This document shows, piece by piece, positions 42,658 to 52,710 of a stretch of 64,000 bases of DNA. Numbering within the stretch: position 1 is the first letter of the stretch; each line of letters opens with the position of its first letter. The translations under genes were made by a program, and so were the position numbers. The stretch comes from CAVSUR01 sp963846005 (GTDB lineage: Bacteria > Actinomycetota > Actinomycetes > Streptosporangiales > Streptosporangiaceae), in contig CAWJUH010000002.1 of NCBI GenBank assembly GCA_963846005.1, positions 372,001 to 436,000 on the forward strand. The letters are read 5' to 3'. The notes below the pieces were generated by a model. The model was not told the origin of the DNA, did not search any database, and was given only the letters and a program-made list of their open reading frames with translations.

Positions 42658-44571
42658 CGGCTGCTCCTGGCCGGCGCGGGCAGTTCGTAGATGTAGGTGC
42701 CGTGGCTGGCGGCCAGCAGCCGCCAGCGGGGAGACCGGGCCAGGTCGGCCAGCAGCCGGGCGATGTTGGCGGGCGGGGCGATGCCCATCGCCCGCATGTA
42801 GGTGATCATGCTCGGGGTGACCACCACGTAGGCCGGCCCGCGACCCCGGGTGTAGTGCAGCGAGTCGCGCTCGACCTCGCCGAGCACGCCCAAGGCCGGC
42901 CGGGCGGCGGCGACCCCGCCGCTGCCGAACACCGTGGGCAGCGGGAACAGGTTGTAACGGGCGGTGTCGGACAGCGGCGCGTTCGCCACGGCGCTGTAGA
43001 CCGGGCCGGGCCGGGCGGTGCGCAGGAACCCGGCCACCGTGTTCACCTCGGACGAGGTCATCACGTTGGAGCTGTCGTTGCCGAAGAACGCGGGCAGGAA
43101 CAGCGCGACCGCGGCCGCCACCGCCGCCGGGGCGAGCAGCACGCCGAGCGGCTGTGCTGGCCGGGGGGCGACCCCCCGGAACCCCCGGCTGTGCTGGCCC
43201 GGGGGGGCGACCCCCCGGAACCCCCGGCTGTGCTGGCCCGGGGGGATGCCCCCCCGGAACCCCCCGCTGGTCCTGGCGGTGCCGCGGCCGGGCCGGGACG
43301 AGCGCGACCGCGGCCAGTGCCGCCGCCCAGGGCAGCGAGAACAGATAGACCCGCAGGATGCCCTCGTTGCCGTAGGCCTGGCCCGCCAGCACCAGCACCG
43401 GCGAGAACGTCATCAGCAACAAGGCCACTGCGGGCACACCGTCCCGGCCGGATGCGCGCCCGGACCGGCGAGCGCGCCAGGCCCGCCAGGCGCCGGCCAG
43501 CGCCAGCGCCCACATGCCCGCCGACAGCCCCTTGGCCGCCTCCCGGATCGTGGTCTCGCTGGCCGGGACGGTGCCGAAGGCGAACGAGGGCGGCGCGGCG
43601 TTGCTGAAGAAGCTGCCCACCGACTGCAGCAGTCCGTAGTGCGCGCTGACGTACGACAGCCGCGGCAGCAGGTAGGCCACGGCGATGGCGGCCAGCCCGA
43701 GCGGCAGCCAGCGGGGCCGCAGCCGGCCGGTGACGGCCAGCGCCCCGAGCTGCACCGCCACGATGTAGGGGGACAGCTCGTGTGCGGTGACCAGCACCCA
43801 GTACACCCCGGCGGCCAGCAGCGCGAACGCGGCCCGCTGCGCGGCCGGGCGGCCCGGGCCGGGGCGCAGCCAGCGCAGCGCGATCGCGAAGATCATCAGG
43901 CTGAGCAGGGTGCCGAACGCCTGCGGGGAAAAGTAGTCCTGAGCGATCCAGTTCGCCGCCGGGTACAGCAGCAGCGCCGCCCAGCGCTGCCGCTGCGTCA
44001 GGCCGAGCTCGGCGTAGCACAGCCGCAGCAGCGGCAGCGCCGCCAGCTCGACCACCAGCTGCGCCCACTTGGCGTAGGCCAGCGGGGTCGTGATGCCCGC
44101 CGCCTTGCCCAGCCAGGCGGCGAACGCGAAGAAGCCCGGCCAGTTCTGGTAGATGTCGATGTGCCGGTCCAGCTGGCCGTGCGCGTTGACGTACTGGACC
44201 ACGCCGACGGTCTTGTACAGCCAGGCGTACCGGCCCTGCGCGTAGACCAGCGGCGCGGTGCCGTACAGCATCACCGCCAGGGCCGCCGCGTGCAGGCCGA
44301 GCCAGATGCCCGACGGCCGGGCGCGGGCCAGCTCGATGCCCGCCGACACGACCAGCAGCCCGAGCCCGGCGTACCAGATCACCGGCAGCGCATTCAGCAG
44401 CCCGTAGGCGCCGATCGCGGCCGGGTCGGCCTGCGCCGTCCCGGCCGCCCACAGCGCGGCGGCGGCCGGCAGCAGGACCGCGGCCGCCGGGACGGGAGCG
44501 CGGCGGCCGGGCCGCCCGCCATGCGGGATCCGCGCGGCGGCCCCGGCGGCGGCCTGGCGTACCGCGCTCAC
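42654..44571 (-). pseudogene. polytopic GT-C-like membrane glycosyltransferase, frameshifted in a minisatellite
   Basis: GTG 44571 starts a protein with about ten membrane helices, e.g. AIGAYGLLNALPVIWYAG and WAALLLYPAANWIAQDYFSP. The loop IYQNWPGFFAFAAWLGKAAG is typical of actinobacterial membrane GTs. At 43151-43265 a 39-bp repeat interrupts the gene; its first genomic unit is 37 bp, which shifts the frame by two. The C-terminal part (VALFLPAFFGNDSSNVMTSS to YIYELPAPARSSR) continues in the new frame to 42654. It is probably a lipid-linked sugar transferase or polymerase. Confidence 0.7.
43151..43265 (-). repeat. 39-bp G/C-tract minisatellite, three units of 37, 39 and 39 bp
   Basis: Units start with GCTGTGCTGGCC, then a run of G, CGA, a run of C, GGAACCCCCG. 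The 37-bp unit (43151-43187) lacks one C and one G within its runs, which is exactly the two-base shift that separates the two halves of the membrane GT. Confidence 0.85.
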
Positions 44572-44581
44572 CGGCGCGCGC

Positions 44582-45874
44582 TCACCGGCGGGCCGCCCGG
44601 CGGGCCCGGGAGTAGGCCGCCACCCCGGCCAGCATCCCGCTGACCTCCCGCACCGCCAGCCGCCGGCCGTCACCGTGCAGCTGGCTGTCCTGCGTAGCCT
44701 GGCGCATCGTCTTCGCCACGCTCGCGGCCTTGGCCAGCCCGTGCGCCAGCATCCCGGCGGGCAGCGTCCGGTCCAGCAGGTGCTTGGCCAGGTAGGCGCC
44801 GAGGCCGAACCCGTAGGAGTAGATCTGCTCCGACAGCTCGCCGGTCTCCGCCCGGTGCCGGTGCCAGACCAGCGCCGAGGGCAGGTAGGAGAGCCGGCCG
44901 CTGGCCAGGATCAGCCGGACGAAGATGTCCAGGTCCTCGCCGCCGCGGGCCGGGCTGCCCGCGCCGAGCAGCGGGTCGAACCCGCCCGCGTCCAGCACGG
45001 CCGCGCGGCGGACGGCCAGGCTGGCGCCGGTGCCGAACAGCCCGGCGCTGAACGGGTACAGCCGGGAGCGGTCCCGGTGCCGGGCCAGGTCGAAGCGGCG
45101 CGGCGCGAACGCCGTGCCCCAGGTGTAGCGGGACTCGAAGTAGCGCTCCGCGCTGGTGTCCAGCGAGCCCGCGGGCACCGGCCCGGTGACGCAGACGGTC
45201 TGCGGGTCGGCGGCGAAGCCTGCCGCGATCGCGGCCGGCCAGCCCGGGTCGGCCAGCACGTCGTCGTCGGTGAACGCGACGATGTCGTGCGCGGCCTGCG
45301 CCAGCCCGTGGTTGCGGGCGCGGGACAGGCCGGGCGCGGGCTCGCGGGTGTAGCGCACCCGCGGGTCGGCGGCGGCCAGCTCGGCCACGGCGCGGCGGGT
45401 CTGCGCGGTGGTCGGCGCATTGTCGACGACCAGGATCTCCAGTGGCTGGTAGCCGACCTGCTGCACCGCACGCACGCTGCGGGCCAGGCTCGCGGCCCGG
45501 TCCCGGCTGCAGATCACCACGCTGATGCCGTCCCCGGTGGCCGGCTGCCGGTCCGGGCAGGCCACCCGGGCCGCCCAGCTGGCCTGCTGCGGCGCGGCCG
45601 CGGCCTCGGCGTCCCAGCTGGCGTGCTGGCGCAGCGGCTCGCCGAGTGCGATCCGCGCCGCGGCCCGGGCCCGGTCCGCCATCGTCGCGGCCGGCTCGGC
45701 CGGGATGGTGACGAAGCCGACCGGGGCGCGGTGCCGGCGGATCAGGATCCTGGCCTGCCCGTGCCGGGCCTGCACCGGCCCGCTGATCGCGGTGACCGGC
45801 ACGTCCTGGTCGAACTCCAGCATGCCGACCCACAGGCTCTCGCCCGCGGCCGGGACGGCCCGCACGGTGGTCAT
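44582..45874 (-). CDS. GT2 family glycosyltransferase with N-terminal accessory domain
   Basis: 430 residues from ATG 45874. The first ~110 residues (ESLWVGMLEFDQDVPVTAIS) are a domain seen on some actinobacterial GT2s. The GT-A domain follows: ISVVICSRDRAASLARSVRA, EILVVDNAPTTAQTRR, SRARNHGLAQAAHDIVAF, TDDDVLADPGW and GGEDLDIFVRLILA. Its stop is 11 bases before the membrane GT start, and its start overlaps the stop of the upstream small membrane protein. Second member of an operon of glycan genes. Confidence 0.87.
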   Translation of the reverse strand: MTTVRAVPAAGESLWVGMLEFDQDVPVTAISGPVQARHGQARILIRRHRAPVGFVTIPAEPAATMADRARAAARIALGEPLRQHASWDAEAAAAPQQASWAARVACPDRQPATGDGISVVICSRDRAASLARSVRAVQQVGYQPLEILVVDNAPTTAQTRRAVAELAAADPRVRYTREPAPGLSRARNHGLAQAAHDIVAFTDDDVLADPGWPAAIAAGFAADPQTVCVTGPVPAGSLDTSAERYFESRYTWGTAFAPRRFDLARHRDRSRLYPFSAGLFGTGASLAVRRAAVLDAGGFDPLLGAGSPARGGEDLDIFVRLILASGRLSYLPSALVWHRHRAETGELSEQIYSYGFGLGAYLAKHLLDRTLPAGMLAHGLAKAASVAKTMRQATQDSQLHGDGRRLAVREVSGMLAGVAAYSRARRAARR

Positions 45875-46326
45875 GCCGGCGCTCCTGCCGCCGGGCCCGC
45901 CGCGTGGCCGGGCGCCACCGGGCCGGTCACGCGCGGCCGGTGCCTGCGCACGATCGCCGCGGCCAGCGCGGCCAGGCTGACCGCCCCGAGTATCTGCAGC
46001 AGCGCGACCGGATGCCAGGCATGCCACCACAGCATCAGCGAGGTCACGGCGGCGGTGACGGCCAGGCTGAGCCCCACCGGCACGGCGGCCTGCGACCAGC
46101 CCGCGAGCGCGGGCCAGTGCGCGGTGATGGCCCGTCCGGGCACGAAGAAAGCGAACCCGAACGCCAGCCACGCCCGGGCCGGCCCGGCGGCCCCGGCCGT
46201 CACCAGCCCGAGCAGCGCCGCCGCGGCGAGCATCGCGGCCAGGTCCAGCAGGTCACCCGCCGCCACGGCCGCCAGCCAGCGCCGCGGGACGGCGCGCCCC
46301 GCAGCCGCCGCTCGTTCGTTTCCCAT
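45871..46326 (-). CDS. small four-helix membrane protein in the glycan operon
   Basis: 151 residues with about four membrane helices (DLLDLAAMLAAAALLGLVTA, WLAFGFAFFVPGRAITAHW, AAVPVGLSLAVTAAVTSLML, LLQILGAVSLAALAAAIV). The motif FVPGRAIT recalls glycan-export membrane proteins whose role is unknown. It overlaps the downstream GT2 start (ATGA), so it is probably a helper subunit of that enzyme. Confidence 0.65.
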   Translation of the reverse strand: MGNERAAAAGRAVPRRWLAAVAAGDLLDLAAMLAAAALLGLVTAGAAGPARAWLAFGFAFFVPGRAITAHWPALAGWSQAAVPVGLSLAVTAAVTSLMLWWHAWHPVALLQILGAVSLAALAAAIVRRHRPRVTGPVAPGHAAGPAAGAPA

Positions 46327-46500
46327 GATCTGTCCCGGGCCCAGGGCCGCCTCCGGCTCCGGTTCCGGGTCCCCCTAGCCGGTCATCCCCCGCCTTCGAT
46401 TACTTTAAGCAACGCAAAATGACTTAGAGTGTCTACAGGCGGCCGCCGGGTCGCGCGGGCCGTTCCCGGCCGCGCGGCGGCCGGGAATCGGGGGACCGGG

Positions 46501-47360
46501 GTGGCAGCGCTGAGCCAGCGGGGCGGCGGCGGACGGGCGCGGGCGGCCGTCACGACCGTGATGGTGATTCTGGCCGCGGTGGCGGTGGTGGCCTGCGGCC
46601 TGGCCCCGGGCGGCACGCCGTCGGCGCGGGCCTCGGCCCCGGCCGGCCGCATCCCGCCGCCGGCCGGGTGCCGGCCCGCTGGCATCTCGCCCTGGACGCC
46701 CGCTTCGGCGGATCGCACCTGGACACCTCGCTGTGGGCGACCTGCTATCCGTGGATGGACCACCCCTCCGGGTGCCGCAACTTCGGCAACCCCGAGCGCC
46801 AGTGGTACCTGCCCGGCCAGGCCACCGTCAGCGGCGGGGCACTGAACCTCACCGCCCGCCGGGAGCCGACCATGGGCCAGTCGGCCAGCGGCGCGCCGCA
46901 GCAGTACCAGTGCCGCTCCGGCATGGTCACCAGCTACCCGGGCTTCCGGTTCACCTATGGCTACGTGCAGACCGTCGCGCAGATCCCGGCCGGGCACGGG
47001 CTGTGGCCCGCGCTGTGGCTGGCCGCGGCGAACCAGGGCTGGCCGCCGGAGATCGACATGCTCGAGCACTGGGGGGTCTCGCGGACCAGCGGGGTGGTGC
47101 TGCACGCGGTCGGCGGCGCGCAGATCGCGGCCTGGCCGGGCACCCCCGGGCTGTTCGCCGGCTGGCACACGATCGGCCTGCTGTGGACCCCGTCCCGGCT
47201 GCGCTGGACCATCGACGGCCGGACCGTCATGACCCTCAGCCGGGACGTCCCCCGCCAGCCCATGTACCTGGTGGCGGACCTGGCTGTCTACGCGGTCACG
47301 GCGTCAAGCGGATGCTCGGGCCAGCTGCGGCTGCGCTCGGTCCGGGTCTGGCAGCCGTGA
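46501..47360 (+). pseudogene. secreted GH16 beta-glucanase-like enzyme with an apparent frameshift
   Basis: From GTG 46501 (GGGGGA upstream; GTG 46429 is an alternative) a signal helix with lipobox AVVAC is read. Near 46668 the frame shifts, as if one G were missing from GCCGGG. The catalytic domain continues to 47360: LDARFGGSHLDTSLWATCYP, VAQIPAGHGLWPALWLAAAN, and the GH16 active site PPEIDMLEHWG (EIDxxE). It would cleave beta-1,3/1,4-glucans outside the cell. Its place in a glycan-synthesis cluster suggests trimming or release of the cell's own polymer. Confidence 0.72.
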
Positions 47361-48676
47361 GACCCGCGGCGTCCGGTCCGGAACGGGGGCGACCGCCGGT
47401 CCGGGCGCCGCGGGAGCATAGGCGGCCCGCAGCACGGCGGGCGCGGTGGCCAGGCCCTCGATGACGGCCACGGCCAGCAGTCCGGCCGACACGCCGATGA
47501 GGCCGCCGGCCAGGCCGCCGAGCACCGCCGCGGCGATCTGGGCCGCGGCGAAGGCGGTCAGCAGCGCGGCGGCCCGGGAGATCCGGCCGGTGGCGCGGCA
47601 GACCGCGACGTAGTAGGTCTTGGGCAGCGCGGGCAGGTACCCGGCCAGCAGCAGCCACAACGGCACCGTGGCGGCCCGCGCGTAGCCGGCGCCGAACAGG
47701 CTGAGCAGCGGGTACGCGGCCAGCGCCAGCACGGCGATCCCGGGGATCCCGGCCAGCACCGACAGCCGCAGCGAGGTGCGCAGCTTGCCGGCCAGCGCCC
47801 GCTGGTCGCCCGCGGCCACCGCGAACAGCGCCGTGGACAGGTGCACGGGGACGATGAACAGGAAGCTGCTCAGCATCCAGGCCGCGTAGAAGGCGGCATT
47901 GGCGGCCGGCGAGACCACCAGGGTGACCAGCACCGGCATCAGCGACAGCGGGACCGTGATGGCGAGGTTGAGCCAGTTGTGGGCCAGCGCCGTGCGGCCC
48001 AGGCCGCGCAGCACCCGCCAGTCCGGCCGCGGCGCCAGCGGCTGGCCGGCCAGCGCGAGCCGGACGGCGACGGGGATGAGCGACAGCGCGGTGCCCGCCA
48101 CCCAGGACACGACGACGCTCGCCCCGAATCCGGCGTGCAGGATGATCACGGCCGCCGGCAGGGCGGCCAGCTTCGCGGCCGAGAAGGCGATGTTGCGGCC
48201 CAGCTGCAGGCCGCCGCGCAGCAGGCCGATGGTGGCCAGGTCGAAGACCATGCTCACCGCGGTCACCACCACTCCGGCGGTGAACAGCGCGGCCCGCGCC
48301 GGTGTCCCGGCGAAGGCGGCGAACGAGGAGCTGAGCATCGGCGCCACCAGGACGAAGCCCAGCGCGAGCACCAGCGAGCCGGCCCCGCGGCCAGCAGCGC
48401 GGCGCTGATCAGGCCCGCCCGGGGCCGGCGCCGCGGCAGCTCGCCGATCAGCACGGTGCCGAGGCCGAACATCCCGATCGTGCCGAGCAGCGTCATCGCC
48501 GACACCGCGGCCGAGCCGTACCCGACCTGCGCCTGGGGCAGCAGCCGCGCGGCCAGCGCCCAGTAGGCGAAGCCGAGCCCGGAGGTCACGCCGGTGGTCG
48601 CGATCAGGCTGCCCGCGTTCGCCAGCAGGTCGCGATGCTGCCGCCAGGCGGCGCGCAGCGGGACGTCAGGCCGCAT
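47304..48676 (-). pseudogene. Wzx/MATE-like polysaccharide flippase with an apparent frameshift
   Basis: From the start at 48676 the frame encodes LLANAGSLIATTGVTSGLGF and further flippase helices. Near 48385-48395 one missing G switches the frame, and the remainder (LALGFVLVAPMLSSSFAAFA onward, about ten helices) runs to 47304. Restored, it is ~457 residues, with 12 helices, a normal oligosaccharide flippase. It would move lipid-linked repeat units across the membrane. Start overlaps the upstream GT2 stop by 11 bases; 3' end overlaps the converging GH16 gene. Confidence 0.72.
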
Positions 48677-49529
48677 CGCGCAGGCCCGTCGCGGCGCTGG
48701 CGTAGGCCGGGGCAGCGCCCGCTGTGGCCGGCACCGGGGCCAGGGTCAGCGCGGGCCGGGCGGCCGGGGCCGGCTGCGGGCCGCGCCGCTGGCGCCAGGC
48801 GGCCATCCGGCCGGTCAGCATCGTGCGCAGCACCCGCAGGCCGTCGCTGACGGCGGACAGGTTGCTCTCCCCGTGCAGCCGGTTGCGCTCGAAGCTGCCC
48901 ACCTCGGCCACCTCGATGCCCGCCGCGGCCACCCGCACCTGGATCAGCGTCTCGATCTCGAAGCCGTCGCCCCACAGCTTGCTGCCGTCAGCGGGCTGCG
49001 GAGTGCGGGCGTCCAGCGCGAGCGCGGCCGTGTGCTCCGCCCAGAACACGTTGAAGCCGTAGCACAGGTCGGTGTGCCGGGTCCGGAACAGCAGGTTGAA
49101 CAGCCCGGTGAGCGCCCGGTTGCCCAGGCTGCGGACCGGCGTGATGTCCTCGCTGCCGCCCCCGAGCGCATAGCGGGTGCCCTTGGCGAACCCGGCGCCG
49201 CGGCGCAGCGCGTCGACGTAGTGCGGGATCTCGGCCGGGTCGGTCGAGCAGTCCGCGTCGATCATGGCGATGACGTCGCCGGTCGCGGCCTCGAAGCCGC
49301 ACGCGAGCGCGTTGCCCTTGCCGCGCCGGGTCTGCTGGACCACCCGGATGTCCGGCCGCAGCTGCCGGGCGACGGCCACGGTGTCGTCGACCGAGTTCCC
49401 GTCGACCAGGATCACCTCGTGCACCCCGGCCGGAATCCGCGCGAAGACGTGCGGCAGGTTGCGCTCCTCGTTCATCGCCGGGACGACGACGCTGACCCGC
49501 GGCCAGGCCGCCACGCTGTGCTCGCTCAT
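48666..49529 (-). CDS. GT2 family polyprenyl-phosphate-type glycosyltransferase
   Basis: 287 residues, dolichol-phosphate-mannose-synthase-like. Seen: VSVVVPAMNEERNLPHVFAR, EVILVDGNSVDDTVAVARQL, RRGKGNALACGFEAATGDVI, MIDADCSTDP (DxD) and the late FEIETLIQVRVAAAGIEV with FERNRLHGESNL. It probably attaches the first sugar to a lipid carrier. First gene of the minus-strand unit with the flippase. Confidence 0.88.
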   Translation of the reverse strand: MSEHSVAAWPRVSVVVPAMNEERNLPHVFARIPAGVHEVILVDGNSVDDTVAVARQLRPDIRVVQQTRRGKGNALACGFEAATGDVIAMIDADCSTDPAEIPHYVDALRRGAGFAKGTRYALGGGSEDITPVRSLGNRALTGLFNLLFRTRHTDLCYGFNVFWAEHTAALALDARTPQPADGSKLWGDGFEIETLIQVRVAAAGIEVAEVGSFERNRLHGESNLSAVSDGLRVLRTMLTGRMAAWRQRRGPQPAPAARPALTLAPVPATAGAAPAYASAATGLRDAA

Positions 49530-50128
49530 GTCTGTGCCCCCGAATTAGATTCCGGCCCGGCATCGCGCCGGTCCCTCCGCCCCCCGGAGAGGACCTGGCG
49601 TGGCGGCGAGGTGCCGCCGGCCATCAGCCGTTTGGTTACGCACAGCGACTATACCCGGAATCGGACATCAATCAACAAGGAGTAATCGACGCCACATCAG
49701 CCCCATACGTAGCGTATCGGACTGACTACGGAGAGTTATCAGACTCGGGGCCGTTCTGGCCATGGTGCAGCCATCGGGTCAGGCGGCCACGGCGGGGCGA
49801 GAAACGGCGGCAATCGCAGAGCGCGCAGTCGTTTCCGCGCCGGTAATGCTCGTGCGCGGCGCGGTCGTGACCGCATTGGCATTGCCGTGAACTGGGTGAT
49901 GTCATCGTTTTGCCAGCAAAGTGCGCCTGTTGTCGGATTGGCCGATCACGGAAAAAAACTTTCGGCCGGACCCCAGAATCTCACAGTCAGGGCCGCCGCA
50001 GCGGCCGGCCGCGCCCGGCGCAGCCCGCCGGACCGGGTGCGGGAAGCCCGGCGCTATCACGCATGAGTAAGATTTCAACTACGCAGTGTTACCTAGGAGC
50101 GCGAGTCCGGGGCGGGGGTAATGTAACA
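49530..50128. other. 600-bp intergenic region between divergent glycan genes
   Basis: No convincing gene. The part 49620-49950 is strikingly AT-richer than the rest of the window and must hold the promoters of the GT2 (minus) and acyltransferase (plus) genes. A 13-bp palindrome ATACG-TAG-CGTAT lies at 49705-49717. An open frame continues upstream of the acyltransferase but looks non-coding. Confidence 0.4.
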
Positions 50129-50713
50129 ATGCGTGACGACTGGCGGAGGTTTGTCCCCTCTGGTGACCGGCTCGTGCTCGGCGCGCGGATGGCCCGGGGG
50201 ATGGCCACCCTGCGGCTGGCCGGCGCCGGCCGGTTCGGTGCGCACCCGCAGCTGCTCGGCCTGGTCCGGCTGCGGCTGCGCGGCCGGGCGGTGTTCGGCG
50301 ACCGGTTCCGGGCCGACGGCCTGGGCGCGACCGTGAGCATCACCGTGATGCCGGGGGCCCGGCTGGAGATCGGCGACGACGTGTACCTGAACGCCGGGGT
50401 CTGCATCGAGGCCTGGCACCAGGTCACGATCGGCAGCCACGTGCTGATGGCGCCCTACGCCTCGGTCATCGACGACAGCCGGCACCAGGTCGAGCCCGGC
50501 GCCCGGATGTCCCGCGGGCCGGTGGTGATCGGCGATAACGCCTGGCTCGGCCGGGGCGCGGCCGTGCTGCCCGGGGTCACGATCGGCGCAGGCTCGGTGA
50601 TCGGGGCGGGCTCGGTGGTCACCAGGGACGTGCCGCCTGCCTGCCTGGCCGCCGGCGCCCCGGCCCGGGTCGTGCGCAAGCTGGAGCTGCCGGAGGGCTG
50701 GATCCGCCGCTAA
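50129..50713 (+). CDS. hexapeptide-repeat (LbH) acyltransferase
   Basis: 194 residues from ATG 50129, with GGGGG 11 bases upstream. The left-handed beta-helix repeats are clear: VSITVMPGARLEIGDDVYL, VTIGSHVLMAPYASVID, VVIGDNAWLGRGAAVLPGV and TIGAGSVIGAGSVVTRDVPP. This is the WbbJ/maltose-acetyltransferase type, which O- or N-acylates sugars. It probably decorates the polysaccharide made by the cluster. Confidence 0.87.
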   Translation: MRDDWRRFVPSGDRLVLGARMARGMATLRLAGAGRFGAHPQLLGLVRLRLRGRAVFGDRFRADGLGATVSITVMPGARLEIGDDVYLNAGVCIEAWHQVTIGSHVLMAPYASVIDDSRHQVEPGARMSRGPVVIGDNAWLGRGAAVLPGVTIGAGSVIGAGSVVTRDVPPACLAAGAPARVVRKLELPEGWIRR

Positions 50714-50750
50714 GCGCGGGCGGGCCGCGAGCCGCGGGCCCCGGCGGCGG

Positions 50751-51692
50751 TCAGCCGGCGCCGGGAGAGGCCGCAGTGCTACCCGGTGAGCTGGCCGGCT
50801 GGCTGCTGCCCGAGCCGGTGTCCGGGGACGGAGTGACGGCCGGGCTCGGCGTGCTGGCCGGGGTGGTGGCCGTGCCGGTCGGCGCGGGCGAGGGGGAGAC
50901 CGTGGGGCACGGCGAGCTGGCACCGGTGCCCGGCGACGCGCTTGGGCCGGGTGACGTGCCGGTACTCGGCGTCGGGCACCCGGCCGGGCTGCTGCTGCTC
51001 GGAGTCGGAGTCGGGGCCGGGCTGCCGGTGACGGGCGGGGGAGCGGGCACGGAGGAGTTCAGGCCGGGGGCCGGGGTCTGGTGGTGCTTCCCCGGACGGC
51101 CGGGCCGGCAGTGCGGCCCCCCGCCGGGCGTTGGACCCGAGGCCTGACGGGTGCACGTGGCGCTGGGGGACCCGCTGCCGCCGGACGTGCCCGGTCCGCT
51201 GCCGGCACCGCCCGCGTTCTGGCCGCCCTGCGAGGAGCCCGCGGGCGGGTGCGCAGGCCGCTCTCCGATGAGGTGGCTCAGCAGCGCGGCGGTGTCGTGG
51301 ATGGCCTGGCCGGGCAGCGAGGCCGGGGACAGGACGCCGATCACGGCGAGAACGGCGATCGCGCCGGCCGCGGCGGCGGCGCTCAGCAGCGACAGCCGCG
51401 GCGGCCGGCGCTGGCGCGCGCGGGGACCAGGGCCGGCCGCGCCGGGCGAGCCGGATGGCCGCAGCCGCCCGGCGACCCGCCACACGAGCTCGACCGCGGT
51501 CTGCAGCCAGCGGCGCAGCACGGCCCCGACGGCTGCGCACGCGGCCAGCAGCCACGCGACCGCGAGCCGGCGGGGCGTGCCCAGGCGGGCCCGGATCTGC
51601 TCCAGGCCGCCGTCATCGACCTCGACCGACGCGGCCGCGTCGCGCAGGATGCGGCGCAAGACCTCGTCGTAGTCGCGACCGTCCTGGCTCAC
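50751..51692 (-). CDS. single-pass membrane protein with a long Pro/Ser/Thr-rich outer domain
   Basis: 313 residues from GTG 51692 (GGGAGAG upstream). An N-terminal cytoplasmic part begins SQDGRDYDEVLRRILRDAAA. Amphipathic stretches and one membrane helix follow (LSAAAAAGAIAVLAVIGVL). The ~170-residue tail is rich in Pro, Ser and Thr with scattered Cys (GPHCRPGRPGKHHQTPAPG), as in wall-spanning stalks. The cytoplasmic part vaguely recalls anti-sigma factors, but no zinc motif is seen. Function unknown. Confidence 0.65.
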   Translation of the reverse strand: MSQDGRDYDEVLRRILRDAAASVEVDDGGLEQIRARLGTPRRLAVAWLLAACAAVGAVLRRWLQTAVELVWRVAGRLRPSGSPGAAGPGPRARQRRPPRLSLLSAAAAAGAIAVLAVIGVLSPASLPGQAIHDTAALLSHLIGERPAHPPAGSSQGGQNAGGAGSGPGTSGGSGSPSATCTRQASGPTPGGGPHCRPGRPGKHHQTPAPGLNSSVPAPPPVTGSPAPTPTPSSSSPAGCPTPSTGTSPGPSASPGTGASSPCPTVSPSPAPTGTATTPASTPSPAVTPSPDTGSGSSQPASSPGSTAASPGAG

Positions 51693-52047
51693 GTTCAGCT
51701 CTCCCGCCCCATGCGCGGTTCCCGCGCCCGCCACGGCCCTTTCTGGCCGCCTTTTCTTTCCTGCAGCCTTACATCCAGGGTATATGCGCCCGCTGCGCCG
51801 AAGATACCTGCCTGTTAACGCAGGGCAAAACGCGGCCCGCGGACCCCGGAAACCGAAACCGGCCCGCCCGCTCCGGCCGGCCCGGCAGCGCCCGGGCCCG
51901 GACCGGCCGCCGCGGGCGGCGCGCGGCGCTACCCTGGGCGGGCACCGCGGCCCGGCCGCGGGCATCCGCCGCGCCGGTGACCAGCAGCCAGCCGCGTCCG
52001 GGCCCGCTGCGGGCGCCGGGCAGCCGGGCGGCACAGGGGGAGCGTAA
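51693..52047. other. divergent intergenic region
   Basis: No gene recognised. An AT-richer stretch at 51755-51835 probably carries promoters; GGGGGAG near 52036 serves the next gene. Confidence 0.35.
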
Positions 52048-52710
52048 TTGCACCGTTATCTGCGCGGCTGCGCCGATTTCACGGCCCGGCTCAGTGCCAG
52101 CCGCCTGCTGTCGCTCGGGCTCATTACGGCGATAGTCCCGATCGACCGGCTCACTTCCTTCGAGACATTCGGATTCGTGTCGCGTGCCCTGGTGGACGAG
52201 CCCTGCCATCTGGCCACCGCGGTCATTGCCCTGGGCGCCCTGGTCCGCTGGCGCGGCCGCATCCCGCCGCCCGCGTTCACCGCCGCGATGCTGGCGGCGT
52301 CGGTGCTGATCGACCTGGACCACCTGCCCGCCCAGTTCGGGACCGAGGTGCTGGTCATGAGTACCCCGCGTCCCTGCACTCACGCGCTCTGGGTGGTCGT
52401 GCTGCTGAGCGTGGTCGCAGTGGCCGCCTGGCACCGGTCCCGGCGCACCGCGCCCGGCCGGGCTGCCGCCCTCGCGGTCGTGTCGGCCGGCGCGGCCGCG
52501 GGCGTGGCCGTGCACTTCCTGCGCGACGTGGCCACCGCGCCGATCTCGCTGTGGTGGCCGGTCACCGACGCCTGGCTTCAGGTGCCCTACTGGTGGTACG
52601 CCGCGGCCATGCTGGTCCTTGTGGCCGTGCCGGTCCGCCGCCGCCGGCCGCGGCCGGCGGATGCTCCGGCCGCCGCCGGGCTCACCCGGACTGGTGCGGG
52701 GGCCGCCTGA
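52048..52710 (+). CDS. membrane-bound metal-dependent hydrolase-like protein (YdjM/DUF457 type)
   Basis: 220 residues from TTG 52048. Five or six membrane helices carry conserved polar motifs: DEPCHLATAVIALGALV, SVLIDLDHLPAQFG, CTHALWVVVLLSVVAV and HFLRDVATAPISLWWPV. The His/Asp pattern matches the YdjM (LexA-regulated membrane hydrolase) family, predicted to cleave an unknown substrate. Stands alone. Confidence 0.72.
   Translation: MHRYLRGCADFTARLSASRLLSLGLITAIVPIDRLTSFETFGFVSRALVDEPCHLATAVIALGALVRWRGRIPPPAFTAAMLAASVLIDLDHLPAQFGTEVLVMSTPRPCTHALWVVVLLSVVAVAAWHRSRRTAPGRAAALAVVSAGAAAGVAVHFLRDVATAPISLWWPVTDAWLQVPYWWYAAAMLVLVAVPVRRRRPRPADAPAAAGLTRTGAGAA

Noticed and set aside
42034..44673. 879-residue minus-strand open frame that looks like a GT-C/GT2 fusion
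   Set aside because: The middle third is Arg-rich shadow sequence; the frames are joined only by indels, and the GT2 has its own ATG overlapping the GT-C stop.
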